Assembly: GCA_963774405.1 (NCBI GenBank)
Contig: CAVZEV010000005.1
Location: forward strand, 1,012,577-1,076,576
Reading direction: 5' to 3'
Origin: VRUE01 sp963774405
Lineage (GTDB): Bacteria; Actinomycetota; Thermoleophilia; Solirubrobacterales; 70-9
DNA length: 64,000 nucleotides
Shown here: positions 16,902 through 26,396 of the stretch, in pieces
Layout of the letters: every line of letters begins with the position of its first letter
Numbering within the stretch: position 1 is the stretch's first letter
Made by a program: the position numbers and the translations under genes
The notes under the pieces: model-generated
The model's database searches: none
The model's input: the letters and a program-made list of their open reading frames with translations, nothing else
What the model was told of the DNA's origin: nothing

Positions 16902-18017
16902 TTGAGCCGAGCTCGCATCCTTTCCGTTTTCGTCGCGCTGATCGCGCTCAGCGCGGCCCTTGCCGCCTGCGGTGGCGGCAGCAGCAGCGACCCCCAGACG
17001 GTGGTCGAAGAAGCGACCCTGAAAGGGATCGAAAGCGGCAAGCTCAACCTCGCGCTCGACCTCAACGTCGAGGGCAAGAAAGGCGGCAAGGTCGAAGCCG
17101 CCCTCGCCGGGCCGTTCCGCGGCGAAAGCGGAGCCGAATACCCCGAACTCGACCTCACCTTCTCGAGCAAGGGCTCGCTCGGCGGCAAAGACCTGAACCG
17201 GGAAGGCGGCCTCACCCTGCTCGGTAACAAGGCCTACGTGGGCTATGAAGGAACCGAGTACGAAGTCGACGCGACCACCTTCAACTTCGTCAAATCGATG
17301 CTCAAGCAGGGCGGGGGAGAAGGCAAAGGGAGTGAAATTTCCGCCTGCACAGAAGCGGCGGGAGAACTCCAGCTCTCGGATTTCGTCGAAAGCCTGAAGA
17401 GCGACGGCAGCGCCGAGGTCGGCGGCACGAGCACGACCAAGGTCAGCGGCGAGCTCGACGCCACCGCTGCGGTCGAAGCGGTGAGCACGCTGGTCGAAGA
17501 CCCCAAGTGCAGCGAACAGCTGAGCGCGGCCGGGCCGCTGCCCTCGGCGGCCGAACTCGACAAGGCAAAGAGCACGGTGCAGAGCTCGCTCAAGTCGGCT
17601 CACGTCGACCTCTACGTCGGCGACGACCACATCGTGCGGCGGATCGTGGCGCAGGCGACGATCGAACCGCCGAAGACCTCCAAATCCGGCGCGAAACGGG
17701 TCGAAGTGGATCTCGACCTGACCCTGACCGGGGTCAACGAAGAACAGACGATCTCCGCGCCGGCCGCCTCGAAGCCGCTCAGTGACCTCTTCCTCAAGCT
17801 CGGCATCAACCCGATCGAACTGCTCGGCCAGCTCCAGAACGGCGGCTCGCAGGGGCTTGGCAGCCTGCTCGAACGCCTCGGCGAAGCCGGTGGCTCGGGC
17901 GGCGGCTCCAAGGGCAGCGGCGGCAGCTCAGGCGGCGGCCGGCAGTCCTACTACGAATGCCTGGGCGAAGCGCACACCCCGGTCGATATCCAGAACTGCA
18001 CGGGGTTGCTCCAGTAG
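16902..18017 (+). CDS. Secreted lipoprotein, LppX/LprG-like size and layout
   Basis: 371 residues from TTG 16902. The signal peptide ends in a lipobox LAAC with Cys23, followed by a glycine/serine linker. Alternating charged and hydrophobic stretches such as GKLNLALDLNVEGK, LDLTFSSKGS and GLTLLGNKAYVGYEG resemble the lipid-carrier fold of LppX/LprG, in which a beta sheet holds a lipid; this is inference. A glycine/serine-rich linker near 335-350 precedes a conserved-looking tail with two cysteines (YECLGEAHTPVDIQNCTG). Glu is coded 28 times by GAA and 4 times by GAG by hand count, the reverse of cytoplasmic neighbours. Confidence 0.65.
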   Translation: MSRARILSVFVALIALSAALAACGGGSSSDPQTVVEEATLKGIESGKLNLALDLNVEGKKGGKVEAALAGPFRGESGAEYPELDLTFSSKGSLGGKDLNREGGLTLLGNKAYVGYEGTEYEVDATTFNFVKSMLKQGGGEGKGSEISACTEAAGELQLSDFVESLKSDGSAEVGGTSTTKVSGELDATAAVEAVSTLVEDPKCSEQLSAAGPLPSAAELDKAKSTVQSSLKSAHVDLYVGDDHIVRRIVAQATIEPPKTSKSGAKRVEVDLDLTLTGVNEEQTISAPAASKPLSDLFLKLGINPIELLGQLQNGGSQGLGSLLERLGEAGGSGGGSKGSGGSSGGGRQSYYECLGEAHTPVDIQNCTGLLQ

Positions 18018-19114
18018 TCGCGTTCCTCCGCACTCCATATGGCTGGCCCTATCTGCTGACGCCGCTGATCCCGCTGGCGGTGGCGCTGGATCTCGCCGGC
18101 GCCACCGCCGGGGCGGTCTTCGCCACCTCGGCGCTCGGGATCATCCCGACGGCTGCCCTGATGGGCCGCGCCACCGAGGAGCTGGCGGCGCGCTCGGGCC
18201 CCGGCATCGGCGGCCTGCTCAACGTCACCTTCGGCAACGCGCCGGAGCTGATCATCGCCCTCTTCGCCCTCGGCCAGGGGCTGCAGGAGGTGGTCAAGGC
18301 CTCGATCATCGGCTCGATCATCGGCAACATCCTGCTCGTGCTCGGCGCCGCGATGCTCTTCGGCGGCATCGGTCGCGAGAAGCAGACCTTCAGCCGCACC
18401 GGTGCAAGCGTGCAGACCTCGATGCTGCTGCTCGCTGCCGCGGCGCTGCTGATGCCGGCGATCTTCGAGCTGGTCGACGGCAAGGGCCTGCCGCTGCCGG
18501 GGGCCGAAATCGTCGACTACGGCTCGACCGCCGAGCACCTCTCGCTGCTGGTCGCGATCGTGCTCATCTTCACCTACGTGGCCGGCCTCTTCTTCTCGCT
18601 GAAGACCCACCGCGAGCTCTTCAACCCCGAGTACGGCGACGAGGACAGCTGGGGCTGGTCGGTGCGCAAATCGGTTCTCATGCTCGCCGGCGCCGGGGTC
18701 CTCGTCGGGGTGATGTCCGAGATCCTGGTCGGCTCGATCCAGGAGACCTCGCACGCGATCGGCCTCTCGGAGTTCTTCATCGGCGTGATCGTCGTCGCCA
18801 TCGTCGGCAACGCGGCCGAGCACTGGGTCGCGGTCCTGGTCGCGATGAAGGACAAGATGGACCTCTCGGTCAACATCGCGATCGGCTCCAGCGCCCAGGT
18901 CGCGCTCTTCGTCGCCCCGGTGCTCGTGCTCGCCTCGTTCTTCCTCGGCCCGCACCCGCTCGCCCTCGTCTTCAACGGCTTCGAGCTGGGCGCGATCCTG
19001 CTCGCCGTGCTGATCGCCAACTACGTCACCCAGGACGGCGAGTCGACCTGGTTCGAGGGTCTCCAGCTGCTCGCCGTCTACGTCGTCTTCGGGATCGCCT
19101 TCTATTACGCCTGA
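17957..19114 (+). CDS. Calcium/proton exchanger (CaCA family, ChaA/Cax)
   Basis: 385 residues from ATG 17957, which overlaps the lipoprotein end by 61 bases. No closer in-frame ATG/GTG precedes the first helix, so a shorter start cannot be fixed. About eleven hydrophobic helices carry the two inverted alpha repeats: GIGGLLNVTFGNAPELIIALFAL near residue 85 and IVGNAAEHWVAVLVAM near 280, each with the Gly-Asn and Glu that bind calcium. It exports Ca2+ in exchange for H+. An acidic loop EYGDEDSWGWS lies between the halves. Confidence 0.88.
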   Translation: MPGRSAHPGRYPELHGVAPVVAFLRTPYGWPYLLTPLIPLAVALDLAGATAGAVFATSALGIIPTAALMGRATEELAARSGPGIGGLLNVTFGNAPELIIALFALGQGLQEVVKASIIGSIIGNILLVLGAAMLFGGIGREKQTFSRTGASVQTSMLLLAAAALLMPAIFELVDGKGLPLPGAEIVDYGSTAEHLSLLVAIVLIFTYVAGLFFSLKTHRELFNPEYGDEDSWGWSVRKSVLMLAGAGVLVGVMSEILVGSIQETSHAIGLSEFFIGVIVVAIVGNAAEHWVAVLVAMKDKMDLSVNIAIGSSAQVALFVAPVLVLASFFLGPHPLALVFNGFELGAILLAVLIANYVTQDGESTWFEGLQLLAVYVVFGIAFYYA

Positions 19115-19124
19115 GCTCAATCGG

Positions 19125-19505
19125 TCAGGCCGCGTAAGCGGCAACCACAGAGACTTCTTCGTGGTCGATTGCTTCCGAGCGCAGCGCGCGTGAGCTGACC
19201 AAGGCCGGCTTGCGCCCGGCTGGAGAGACATCGAAGCAGAACTCGATACCCAGTCTTCGCACGGCGTTGATGACCGTGTCGATCTCTGGATTGTGTTCCC
19301 CCGCCTCGAGCTTGACAACGCGGGGCTGAGACACGCCGAGACGCTTGGCCAGCTGTCGCTGATTGAGGTCGTTGTCGGCTCGATACCGAAGCAGGGCGAT
19401 CGAAAACGCCCGCGCCGGAGCGAGTCGCTGCCATTCGGCGCGGAAGCTCGGATTTGCCAACTGCTCCTCGGCAAGCAACGAATCGAAACTCTTCGTCTTG
19501 GTCAT
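19125..19505 (-). CDS. HigA-like antitoxin (XRE helix-turn-helix)
   Basis: 126 residues. The XRE DNA-binding domain at about 47-78 (LNQRQLAKRLGVSQPRVVKLEAGEHNPEIDTV) is preceded by a helical segment that could cover the toxin. It lies downstream of the toxin gene, the order typical of higBA. An operator-like inverted repeat sits just ahead of the start. It should neutralise the toxin encoded at 19554-19871 and repress the operon. Confidence 0.8.
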   Translation of the reverse strand: MTKTKSFDSLLAEEQLANPSFRAEWQRLAPARAFSIALLRYRADNDLNQRQLAKRLGVSQPRVVKLEAGEHNPEIDTVINAVRRLGIEFCFDVSPAGRKPALVSSRALRSEAIDHEEVSVVAAYAA

Positions 19506-19535
19506 AGAAACCCTTCCCGTCGTTTCCGCTGCCCA

Positions 19536-19557
19536 CTGATAACGATAGTATTATCAG
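19536..19557. promoter_or_regulatory. Operator-like inverted repeat between toxin and antitoxin genes
   Basis: CTGATAA (19536-19542) and TTATCAG (19551-19557) are perfect inverted repeats with an 8-base AT-rich spacer. The site covers the toxin stop codon and lies 31 bases before the antitoxin start. It fits an internal promoter/operator bound by the antitoxin. Confidence 0.55.
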
Positions 19558-19871
19558 ATCTTGGGCCTCAGCCTCTGCTGTGCGCTTTGGATGGCACGGT
19601 TCAGCTCTGACTTTTTCGCTGATACCGCGAGGATCGAGAAGTGATCTTCGACGCGGGCATACACAAGACGGACGGGAGAGCGGCCCTGTTTTGGCCTCAG
19701 CTCCAGAAGGCCGCTCGCGTTGGTCAATGATTTGGTGTGAGGGGGCCGCAGTCGAGGGCCCAGCACCCTCAACTTCTCGACTGCGTTGAATACGGCGGTT
19801 CTATCCCCGCGGGACTTGACCTCTTCGAAGTCGAGCACGGCGCGGCTGTCGAAGTCGACTTGCCAATCCAC
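19554..19871 (-). CDS. HigB/RelE-type toxin (phage Gp49-like)
   Basis: 105 residues from GTG 19871. The layout matches RelE/HigB mRNA interferases: MDWQVDFDSRAV, a central helix DRTAVFNAVEKLRVLGPRL, then HTKSLTNASGLLELRPKQGRSPVRLVYAR and a C-terminal helix with KKSELNRAI. The basic residues in the strands are candidates for mRNA cleavage at the ribosome. The partner antitoxin lies 48 bases downstream. The frame is complete, so the locus looks functional. Confidence 0.78.
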   Translation of the reverse strand: MDWQVDFDSRAVLDFEEVKSRGDRTAVFNAVEKLRVLGPRLRPPHTKSLTNASGLLELRPKQGRSPVRLVYARVEDHFSILAVSAKKSELNRAIQSAQQRLRPKI

Positions 19872-19908
19872 TCGGAGACAAGCAAAATTCGCCCCACGGG
19901 TGGCGATA

Positions 19909-20379
19909 TCAAGTCAGGGCGAGTTCGCTGAGCGCCTTCAGCACGACGTCGTCGTGCGTCTTGGGCGAGACCTTGGGGAAGACCTTGGCGATCTTGCCCT
20001 CCGGGTCGATGATGAAGGTGGCGCGCTGCACGCCCATGTACTTCTTGCCGTACATCGACTTCTCGACCCAGGTGCCGTACTTCTCGGCAACTGCGTGGTC
20101 GGCGTCGGCGAGCAGGGTGAAGTCGAGATCGAATTTGCCGGCGAACTTGCCCACGGCCTCGACCTCGTCGGGGGAGACGCCGATGACGCGGGCGCCCGCT
20201 TCCTTGTACTCAGCGCGGCGGTCTCGAATGCCGCAGGCCTGGGTGGTACAGCCGGGCGTGTCGGCGCGGGGATAGAAGTAGAGGACGACCGTCTGCCCCT
20301 TGAGGTCGGAGAGCTTGACGGGATCGCCGCTCTGATTGGGCAACTCGAAGTCGGGGGCCTTGTCGCCTGCCTGGAGCAT
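19909..20379 (-). CDS. bcp: Peroxiredoxin, BCP/PrxQ type (thioredoxin-dependent thiol peroxidase)
   Basis: 156 residues. The peroxidatic Cys44 and resolving Cys49 are in RADTPGCTTQACG, preceded by APDFELPNQSGD, and FYPRADTPGCT is the family signature. It reduces hydrogen peroxide and organic hydroperoxides with thioredoxin. The length is normal. It stands between two toxin-antitoxin loci and is transcribed alone. Confidence 0.92.
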   Translation of the reverse strand: MLQAGDKAPDFELPNQSGDPVKLSDLKGQTVVLYFYPRADTPGCTTQACGIRDRRAEYKEAGARVIGVSPDEVEAVGKFAGKFDLDFTLLADADHAVAEKYGTWVEKSMYGKKYMGVQRATFIIDPEGKIAKVFPKVSPKTHDDVVLKALSELALT

Positions 20380-20474
20380 CGGCGCGGGAGGCTAACTCAA
20401 CTCCCGGCCGAATAGTGCGGACTCCAATTAGAGGATCCGCATCCACGTAGCGCATATCGCGCTACACTCTCCAT

Positions 20475-20732
20475 ATGGCTTCCGCTTCTCAGCCGCTCTC
20501 ACTTCGGCTCGGCGCCGAAGGCCAACGGGCGCTGGAGGTCATCGCCCGCAAGCGTGGTATTACCCGCGCTGAGGCTGCCCGTCAGGCGATCGCCGAGACG
20601 GCCGAGCGCGAGAGCCGTCGCGCTGGCTTGGCGGCAGAGGTGGCTCGCTTGGCAGAAGATCCGGTTGACCGCGCCGAGCGCGAGCGCGTCAGGGCCGACA
20701 TGGAAGCCGTCGCCAGCGACTGGCCCGAGTGA
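20475..20732 (+). CDS. MazE/RHH-type antitoxin
   Basis: 85 residues. A short beta strand LSLRLGAEGQ and helices IARKRGITRAEAARQAIAET suggest a ribbon-helix-helix DNA-binding N-terminus. The acidic C-terminal tail (RVRADMEAVASDWPE) would wrap the toxin. The stop overlaps the GTG start of the MazF-like gene by four bases. Confidence 0.7.
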   Translation: MASASQPLSLRLGAEGQRALEVIARKRGITRAEAARQAIAETAERESRRAGLAAEVARLAEDPVDRAERERVRADMEAVASDWPE

Positions 20733-21045
20733 CGCGCGGCGATGTCTACCGAGTGCGGCTGCCCCCCGCCGCGGCCACGAGCAAGGCGGGGCTCGCTACG
20801 CGGTCTTGGTTCAGGCGGACGAGCTCCTTGGACTCTCCACCGTGCTGGTGGCGCCAACGTCGCGCAGCGTGCTTGCGGCAAGCTTTCGGCCCGAGGTGGA
20901 GGTTGCCGGTTCGCTCACCCGGGTCATGGTTGAGCAACTGCGCGCGCTTGACGTCCAGCGCCTCGACGAGTTCGCGGGACGGCTGGGTGCAGCCGAGATG
21001 CGAGAGGTTGACGAGGCTCTCTCACTGGTTTTGGCTCTTAGCTGA
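20729..21045 (+). pseudogene. MazF-type toxin, frameshifted
   Basis: Starts as VTRGDVYRVRLPP, the MazF N-terminus, then the frame is lost in the C6 run at 20762-20767. Adding one C gives RGHEQGGARYAVLVQADELL, continuing TVLVAPTSRSV through EMREVDEALSLVLALS to a stop at 21045. The restored protein of about 105 residues has the normal MazF length, and its strands and closing helix are intact. Members are sequence-specific mRNA endonucleases. Either the toxin is inactivated, or a base was lost in sequencing. Confidence 0.75.
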
Positions 21046-21224
21046 GCGAGAATCAGCGTGCACAGTAGCCCTGAGTGCAGGTCGCCTGGCCCGGAGGCGC
21101 CGACCTCGCGCCGGACACGCTTTACGAGCGCGTGCGCTCAGGCGCCTGGCCGGTCGACGTCGTGGCAGCCTGACGCAGTTCTATTCGAAGCTCGGTGCTC
21201 TGTCGCCGGCCTCGAGCGTCGTCG

Positions 21225-21573
21225 CTACTCGACGGGATCGTCGCGGCCGGGGTCCTGGCCGTTCTCGTCCTGGTCGAGCTCGTCGTCGCCCTGCTCCAGG
21301 GCGGTCTCGGAGACGGAGCCGGTTGCGCCGGGGTGGTAGCTGGTCTGGAAGCTCTCCAGGGCGCGGTCGCGGCCATCCTCGTCGACCGGCACCTCATCGG
21401 AGATTCGAACCCACTCGGCGCCCTCGTAGGCCTCCATGTTGAAGACCTCCTGGTCGAGCGAGGTCGAGTCATCGACCACGACCAGCGACCTCGGTCTGCG
21501 GGTTGAAATAGGTCCCGGGCTGCATCAGCAGCTCCTCGACCTCGTAGAGGTTCTCCTCGGCGGCTCCGGCCAT
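21225..21573 (-). CDS. Small acidic protein of unknown family (one frameshift)
   Basis: ATG at 21573 opens MAGAAEENLYEVEELLMQPG then TYFNPQTEV. About 30 codons in, the frame shifts near 21487 and continues as LVVVDDSTSLDQEVFNMEAYEG then AEWVRISDEVPVDEDG, ending in a strongly acidic tail. The two parts join after removing one base or adding two. The start ATG overlaps the stop of the upstream membrane-anchored gene (TGATG), so translation is coupled. The family is not recognised. The frame break may be an error. Confidence 0.5.
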
Positions 21574-22052
21574 CAGCTACCCAATCCTATGAAATCGGCG
21601 ACCTGGCGCTCGACCTCGGCATCGACGTCGAGCGGCTCCTCGCCGCGGCGCATGCGCCGTTCGTTGCGGGCGATCACCAGATCGCGGACTTCGGCCCGCA
21701 GCTTCTCGTCGAGGTTGCGCTTCTTCTTGCCGCCCAGCTCGGTGTCGAGCAGGGCCGCCATCTCGGCCTCGACGTCGAGCGGCTCCTCGCCGCGCCGTAA
21801 GCGCCGGTAGGACTTGGCCTCCAGCATCTGGCGCGCCTCGGCCGCCTGGATCGCCAGATCGATCTCCGGCGAGGGCTGGGCCAGGCGCGGCGGCGGCATC
21901 GACTGCATGACGCCGAAGCGGCCCTTGCCGAGCTCTTTCCAGGCCGGCCCCGAGCGAATGAAGCTGAAGGCGGCGACGGGCAGGACGAGGAGGGTTATCG
22001 CGGCGAGCAGGTAGCCGCTCTGCAGATAGGTCAATCCCATCAGGCAGACCAT
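21573..22052 (-). CDS. Membrane-anchored protein with a duplicated RRGEEPLDV motif
   Basis: 159 residues; ATG 22040 (MGLTYLQ) is an alternative start. One N-terminal transmembrane helix (about 10-32) is followed by a cytoplasmic helical part. The motif RRLRRGEEPLDVEAEM near residue 85 recurs as RRMRRGEEPLDVDAEV near 133, about 48 residues later, showing an internal duplication. Family and role are unknown. It is translationally coupled to the small acidic gene downstream. Confidence 0.6.
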   Translation of the reverse strand: MVCLMGLTYLQSGYLLAAITLLVLPVAAFSFIRSGPAWKELGKGRFGVMQSMPPPRLAQPSPEIDLAIQAAEARQMLEAKSYRRLRRGEEPLDVEAEMAALLDTELGGKKKRNLDEKLRAEVRDLVIARNERRMRRGEEPLDVDAEVERQVADFIGLGS

Positions 22053-22106
22053 TGAGTCAAGGGTAGGGCTATTGCTCTGGCGCCGCTATCCGGTACCCTT
22101 TTGCTT

Positions 22107-22126
22107 GATTGACTGACCAGTCAATC
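22107..22126. promoter_or_regulatory. Operator-like palindrome upstream of acyl-CoA dehydrogenase
   Basis: GATTGACTG-AC-CAGTCAATC is a perfect 9-bp inverted repeat with a 2-base centre, 69 bases before the start of the acyl-CoA dehydrogenase gene. Size and form match operators of TetR-type regulators of fatty-acid or acyl-CoA degradation. No such regulator is adjacent, so it would act in trans. Confidence 0.6.
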
Positions 22127-22194
22127 GGTGGTCGTCGCCTCCTGGCGAGGCCGCATCAAAAGGCTTGGCAACGACATTAAGGAGCGCCCGACCA

Positions 22195-23424
22195 GTGGTT
22201 GACTTCACCCTGACTGACGAGCAGAAAGATCTGCGCGAGCTCGCCCACAGCTTCGCCGAGAAAGAGATGCGCAGGGTCGCCTGGGAGTACGACAAGGACG
22301 GCACCTGGCCCCAGGACATCATCGACAAGGCCTGGGAGGTCGGGTTGATGAACACCCACCTCCCCGAGGCCTACGGCGGACCGGGCCTCGATTACCTCTC
22401 CGGCTGCCTGATCGAGGAGGAGATGGGCTGGGGCTGCTCGGGCATCGGCACCTCGCTGATGGCCAACGGCCTCGCCTCCGCGCCGGTCACCCTCGGCGGC
22501 TCCGAGGAGACCAAGAAGAAGTACCTCGGCATGCTGACCGAAAGCCCCAAGCTCGCCTCCTTCTGCCTGACCGAGCCCGACGCCGGCTCCGACGTCTCCG
22601 GCATGAAGACCAAGGCCGTGAAGAAGGGCGACAAGTACGTCATCACCGGCTCCAAGTGCTTCATCACCAACGGCACCTACGCCGACTGGTTCACGGTCTA
22701 CGCCAAGACCGACCCGGAGGCCGGGCACCGCGGGATCAGCGCCTTCGTCGTCGACGCCAACCTCCCCGGAGTCAGCGTCGACAAGAAGGAGGACAAGATG
22801 GGCCAGCGGGCCTCCAACACCGCGACCATCTCCTTCGACGAAGTCGAGATCCCGGCCGAGAACCTGATCGGCGAGGAAAACAAGGGCTTCAAGCTGGCGA
22901 TGATGACCCTCGACCGCACCCGGCCCGGCGTCTCGGCGATGGCGGTCGGCATCGGCCGTGCGGCGCTCGAGTTCGCCACCGAGTACTCCAAGGAAAGGGT
23001 CCAGTTCGGCGTGCCGATCGCGATGCACCAGGCGATCCAGTTCATGATCGCCGACATGGCGACCAAGGTCGAGGCCGCCCGGCTGCTGACCTGGAACTCG
23101 GCCGTGATGCTCGACCAGGGCGTGCGCAACAGCCGCGTCTCCTCGATGGCCAAGCGCTTCGCCGCCGACTCGGCGATGGAGATCGCGGTCGACGCCGTGC
23201 AGGTCTACGGCGGCTACGGCTTCATCAAGGAGTACCCGGTGGAGAAGCTGATGCGCGACGCCAAGATCATGCAGCTCTACGAGGGCACGAGCCAGATCCA
23301 GCGCCTGGTGATCGCCAAAGAAGTGCTGCTGCCGCGCAGCGTCGAGGAGCCCACTCCCGAGGCTGAAGCGCTCGCCAAAAAGGCCGAGGAAAGCCAGTCC
23401 GAGCAGGCTGCCGCCACGGTTTGA
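22195..23424 (+). CDS. Acyl-CoA dehydrogenase
   Basis: 409 residues from GTG 22195, chosen because AAGGAG lies about ten bases upstream; an in-frame TTG at 22165 is less likely. The fold follows the FAD acyl-CoA dehydrogenases: helical N-domain with YGGPGLDYLSG, the beta domain with CLTEPDAGSDVSGM and YVITGSKCFITNG, and a C-domain with RVQFGVPIAMHQAIQ, YGGYGFIKEYPVEKLMRDAKI and YEGTSQIQRLVI. The Glu of YEGTSQ is the likely catalytic base. It catalyses the first step of beta-oxidation or of branched-chain amino-acid breakdown. The electron acceptor would be ETF. A palindrome upstream suggests repression by a TetR-type protein. Confidence 0.92.
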   Translation: MVDFTLTDEQKDLRELAHSFAEKEMRRVAWEYDKDGTWPQDIIDKAWEVGLMNTHLPEAYGGPGLDYLSGCLIEEEMGWGCSGIGTSLMANGLASAPVTLGGSEETKKKYLGMLTESPKLASFCLTEPDAGSDVSGMKTKAVKKGDKYVITGSKCFITNGTYADWFTVYAKTDPEAGHRGISAFVVDANLPGVSVDKKEDKMGQRASNTATISFDEVEIPAENLIGEENKGFKLAMMTLDRTRPGVSAMAVGIGRAALEFATEYSKERVQFGVPIAMHQAIQFMIADMATKVEAARLLTWNSAVMLDQGVRNSRVSSMAKRFAADSAMEIAVDAVQVYGGYGFIKEYPVEKLMRDAKIMQLYEGTSQIQRLVIAKEVLLPRSVEEPTPEAEALAKKAEESQSEQAAATV

Positions 23425-23457
23425 CGCACCGCATCGCTTAGGGCAGGGGCCCTGGTC

Positions 23458-23494
23458 AAGGAGCCGCCGGGAAGGATTTCCGGCGGCTCCTTTT
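23458..23494 (+). terminator. Rho-independent terminator after acyl-CoA dehydrogenase
   Basis: A perfect 13-bp stem (AAGGAGCCGCCGG at 23458-23470 and its complement at 23480-23492) with a 9-base loop is followed by T's. It lies 34 bases after the stop codon. Confidence 0.85.
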
Positions 23495-23529
23495 CTGAGC
23501 GGCCTCGGGTTTGCGTCTATGGTGGGCCG

Positions 23530-24092
23530 ATGGTCGACCGGCGACTGCTCCAGCTCGCGTCCGAACCCGTTCGGCGCTTAGTGCTCACCCATCTCAACGA
23601 GCGCCCGGCGGGCGCCGGCGAGGTGGCCGCCGAGCTCGGGATCGATCTCTCCGTGGCGGCTCGCCACCTCGATGCGCTGCACGACGCCGGGTTGGTCGAG
23701 GTGGTCGGCGAGGTGCTCAATCGGGGTGCGGTCGAGCCGCGCTACAAGACGTTGATGCGTGTGCTCTGGGATGACGAGGACTGGGCAGCGCTGAGCCAGG
23801 AAGAGCAGCAGCGGCTGGCTGCCTGGATCCTGGGCATGATCGAGTCCGACGCTCACGCGGCGATCGAGCAGGGCACCTACACCAAGCGCCAGGACTCGCA
23901 TGCCAGTCGCACGGCCCTGCGCGTCGACGAGCAGGGCTGGAGAGAGCTGACTCGGATCAAGCAGGATGCGCTGGAGAGTGTCCTCGCGGTTCAGGCGACG
24001 AGCGCCGAACGGCTGGCCGAGAGCGGCGAGGAGGGCACCCCGGTGCTGTCGGCCCTGCTCTGCTTCGAGCTGCCTCTCGACAGACGACCTGA

Positions 24093-24096
<4 letters not shown>
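23530..24096 (+). CDS. Winged helix regulator, ArsR-like
   Basis: 188 residues. The N-terminal winged helix (LASEPVRRLVLTHLNERPAG, EVAAELGIDLSVAARHLDALHDAGLVEVV) matches ArsR-like regulators. The C-terminal ~110 residues are helical with an acidic and a basic patch and hold no visible metal-binding cysteine pair. It is likely to be a transcription factor of unknown ligand. Convergent with typA; both stops share CTAG at 24093-24096. Confidence 0.7.
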
Positions 24097-25922
<1,826 letters not shown>

Positions 25923-25929
25923 GGCGCGC

Positions 25930-25967
25930 AAAAAAAGACGGGGCCCACCGACTCGGTGGGCCCCGTC
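25930..25967 (-). terminator. Rho-independent terminator after the cold-shock gene
   Basis: A perfect 13-bp stem (GACGGGGCCCACC at 25937-25949 with its complement at 25955-25967) has a 5-base loop. On the minus strand it is followed by seven T's. It ends the cold-shock transcript just before the typA start. Confidence 0.9.
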
Positions 25968-25990
25968 GGGACGCTAAGAGCGGTGCGTGA

Positions 25991-26197
25991 CTAGGAAGTC
26001 TGCTGAACGCTCGCGGCGGCCGGGCCCTTGGGGCCTTCCTCGGACTCGTAGCTCACCTTGGCGCCCTCCGCGAGGGACTTGAAACCCTCACCGAGGATGG
26101 CGCTGTGATGGACGAAGACGTCCTTCGAGCCGTCATCGGGCGTGATGAACCCGTAGCCCTTGTCGTCGCTGAACCACTTGACTGTTCCAGTCGGCAT
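25991..26197 (-). CDS. Cold-shock protein (CspA family)
   Basis: 68 residues. The OB fold carries both RNA-binding motifs: KGYGFITPDD (RNP1-like) and VFVHHSAI (RNP2-like), after MPTGTVKWFSDD. It binds single-stranded nucleic acid and melts RNA structure. A GGAGGC Shine-Dalgarno precedes the ATG at 26197. Length and composition are normal for the family. Confidence 0.95.
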   Translation of the reverse strand: MPTGTVKWFSDDKGYGFITPDDGSKDVFVHHSAILGEGFKSLAEGAKVSYESEEGPKGPAAASVQQTS

Positions 26198-26396
26198 TTA
26201 TTGCCTCCACTTGATGTGCTGCGAACGCGGAGGCTTCGGTAAAGCAACGACGCGAGCGCTAGACACGACTTTTTGCCGGATACCAATCCGACCTAACGCG
26301 GGGACCGTAGCAGGGTTCAGGCGGGGAGCGCGGCGCTCGGATCGCCGTCCAGCCGTGTTTGAGGAAGCCAGGAGACCGGTCGATACGGTGATTCAG

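Noticed and set aside
21400..21425. Sequence on the minus strand reads like a tRNA T-arm (GGGTTCGAATCTCC)
   Set aside because: It encodes EGAEWVRISDE of a protein gene, and no acceptor or anticodon arm can be built around it.
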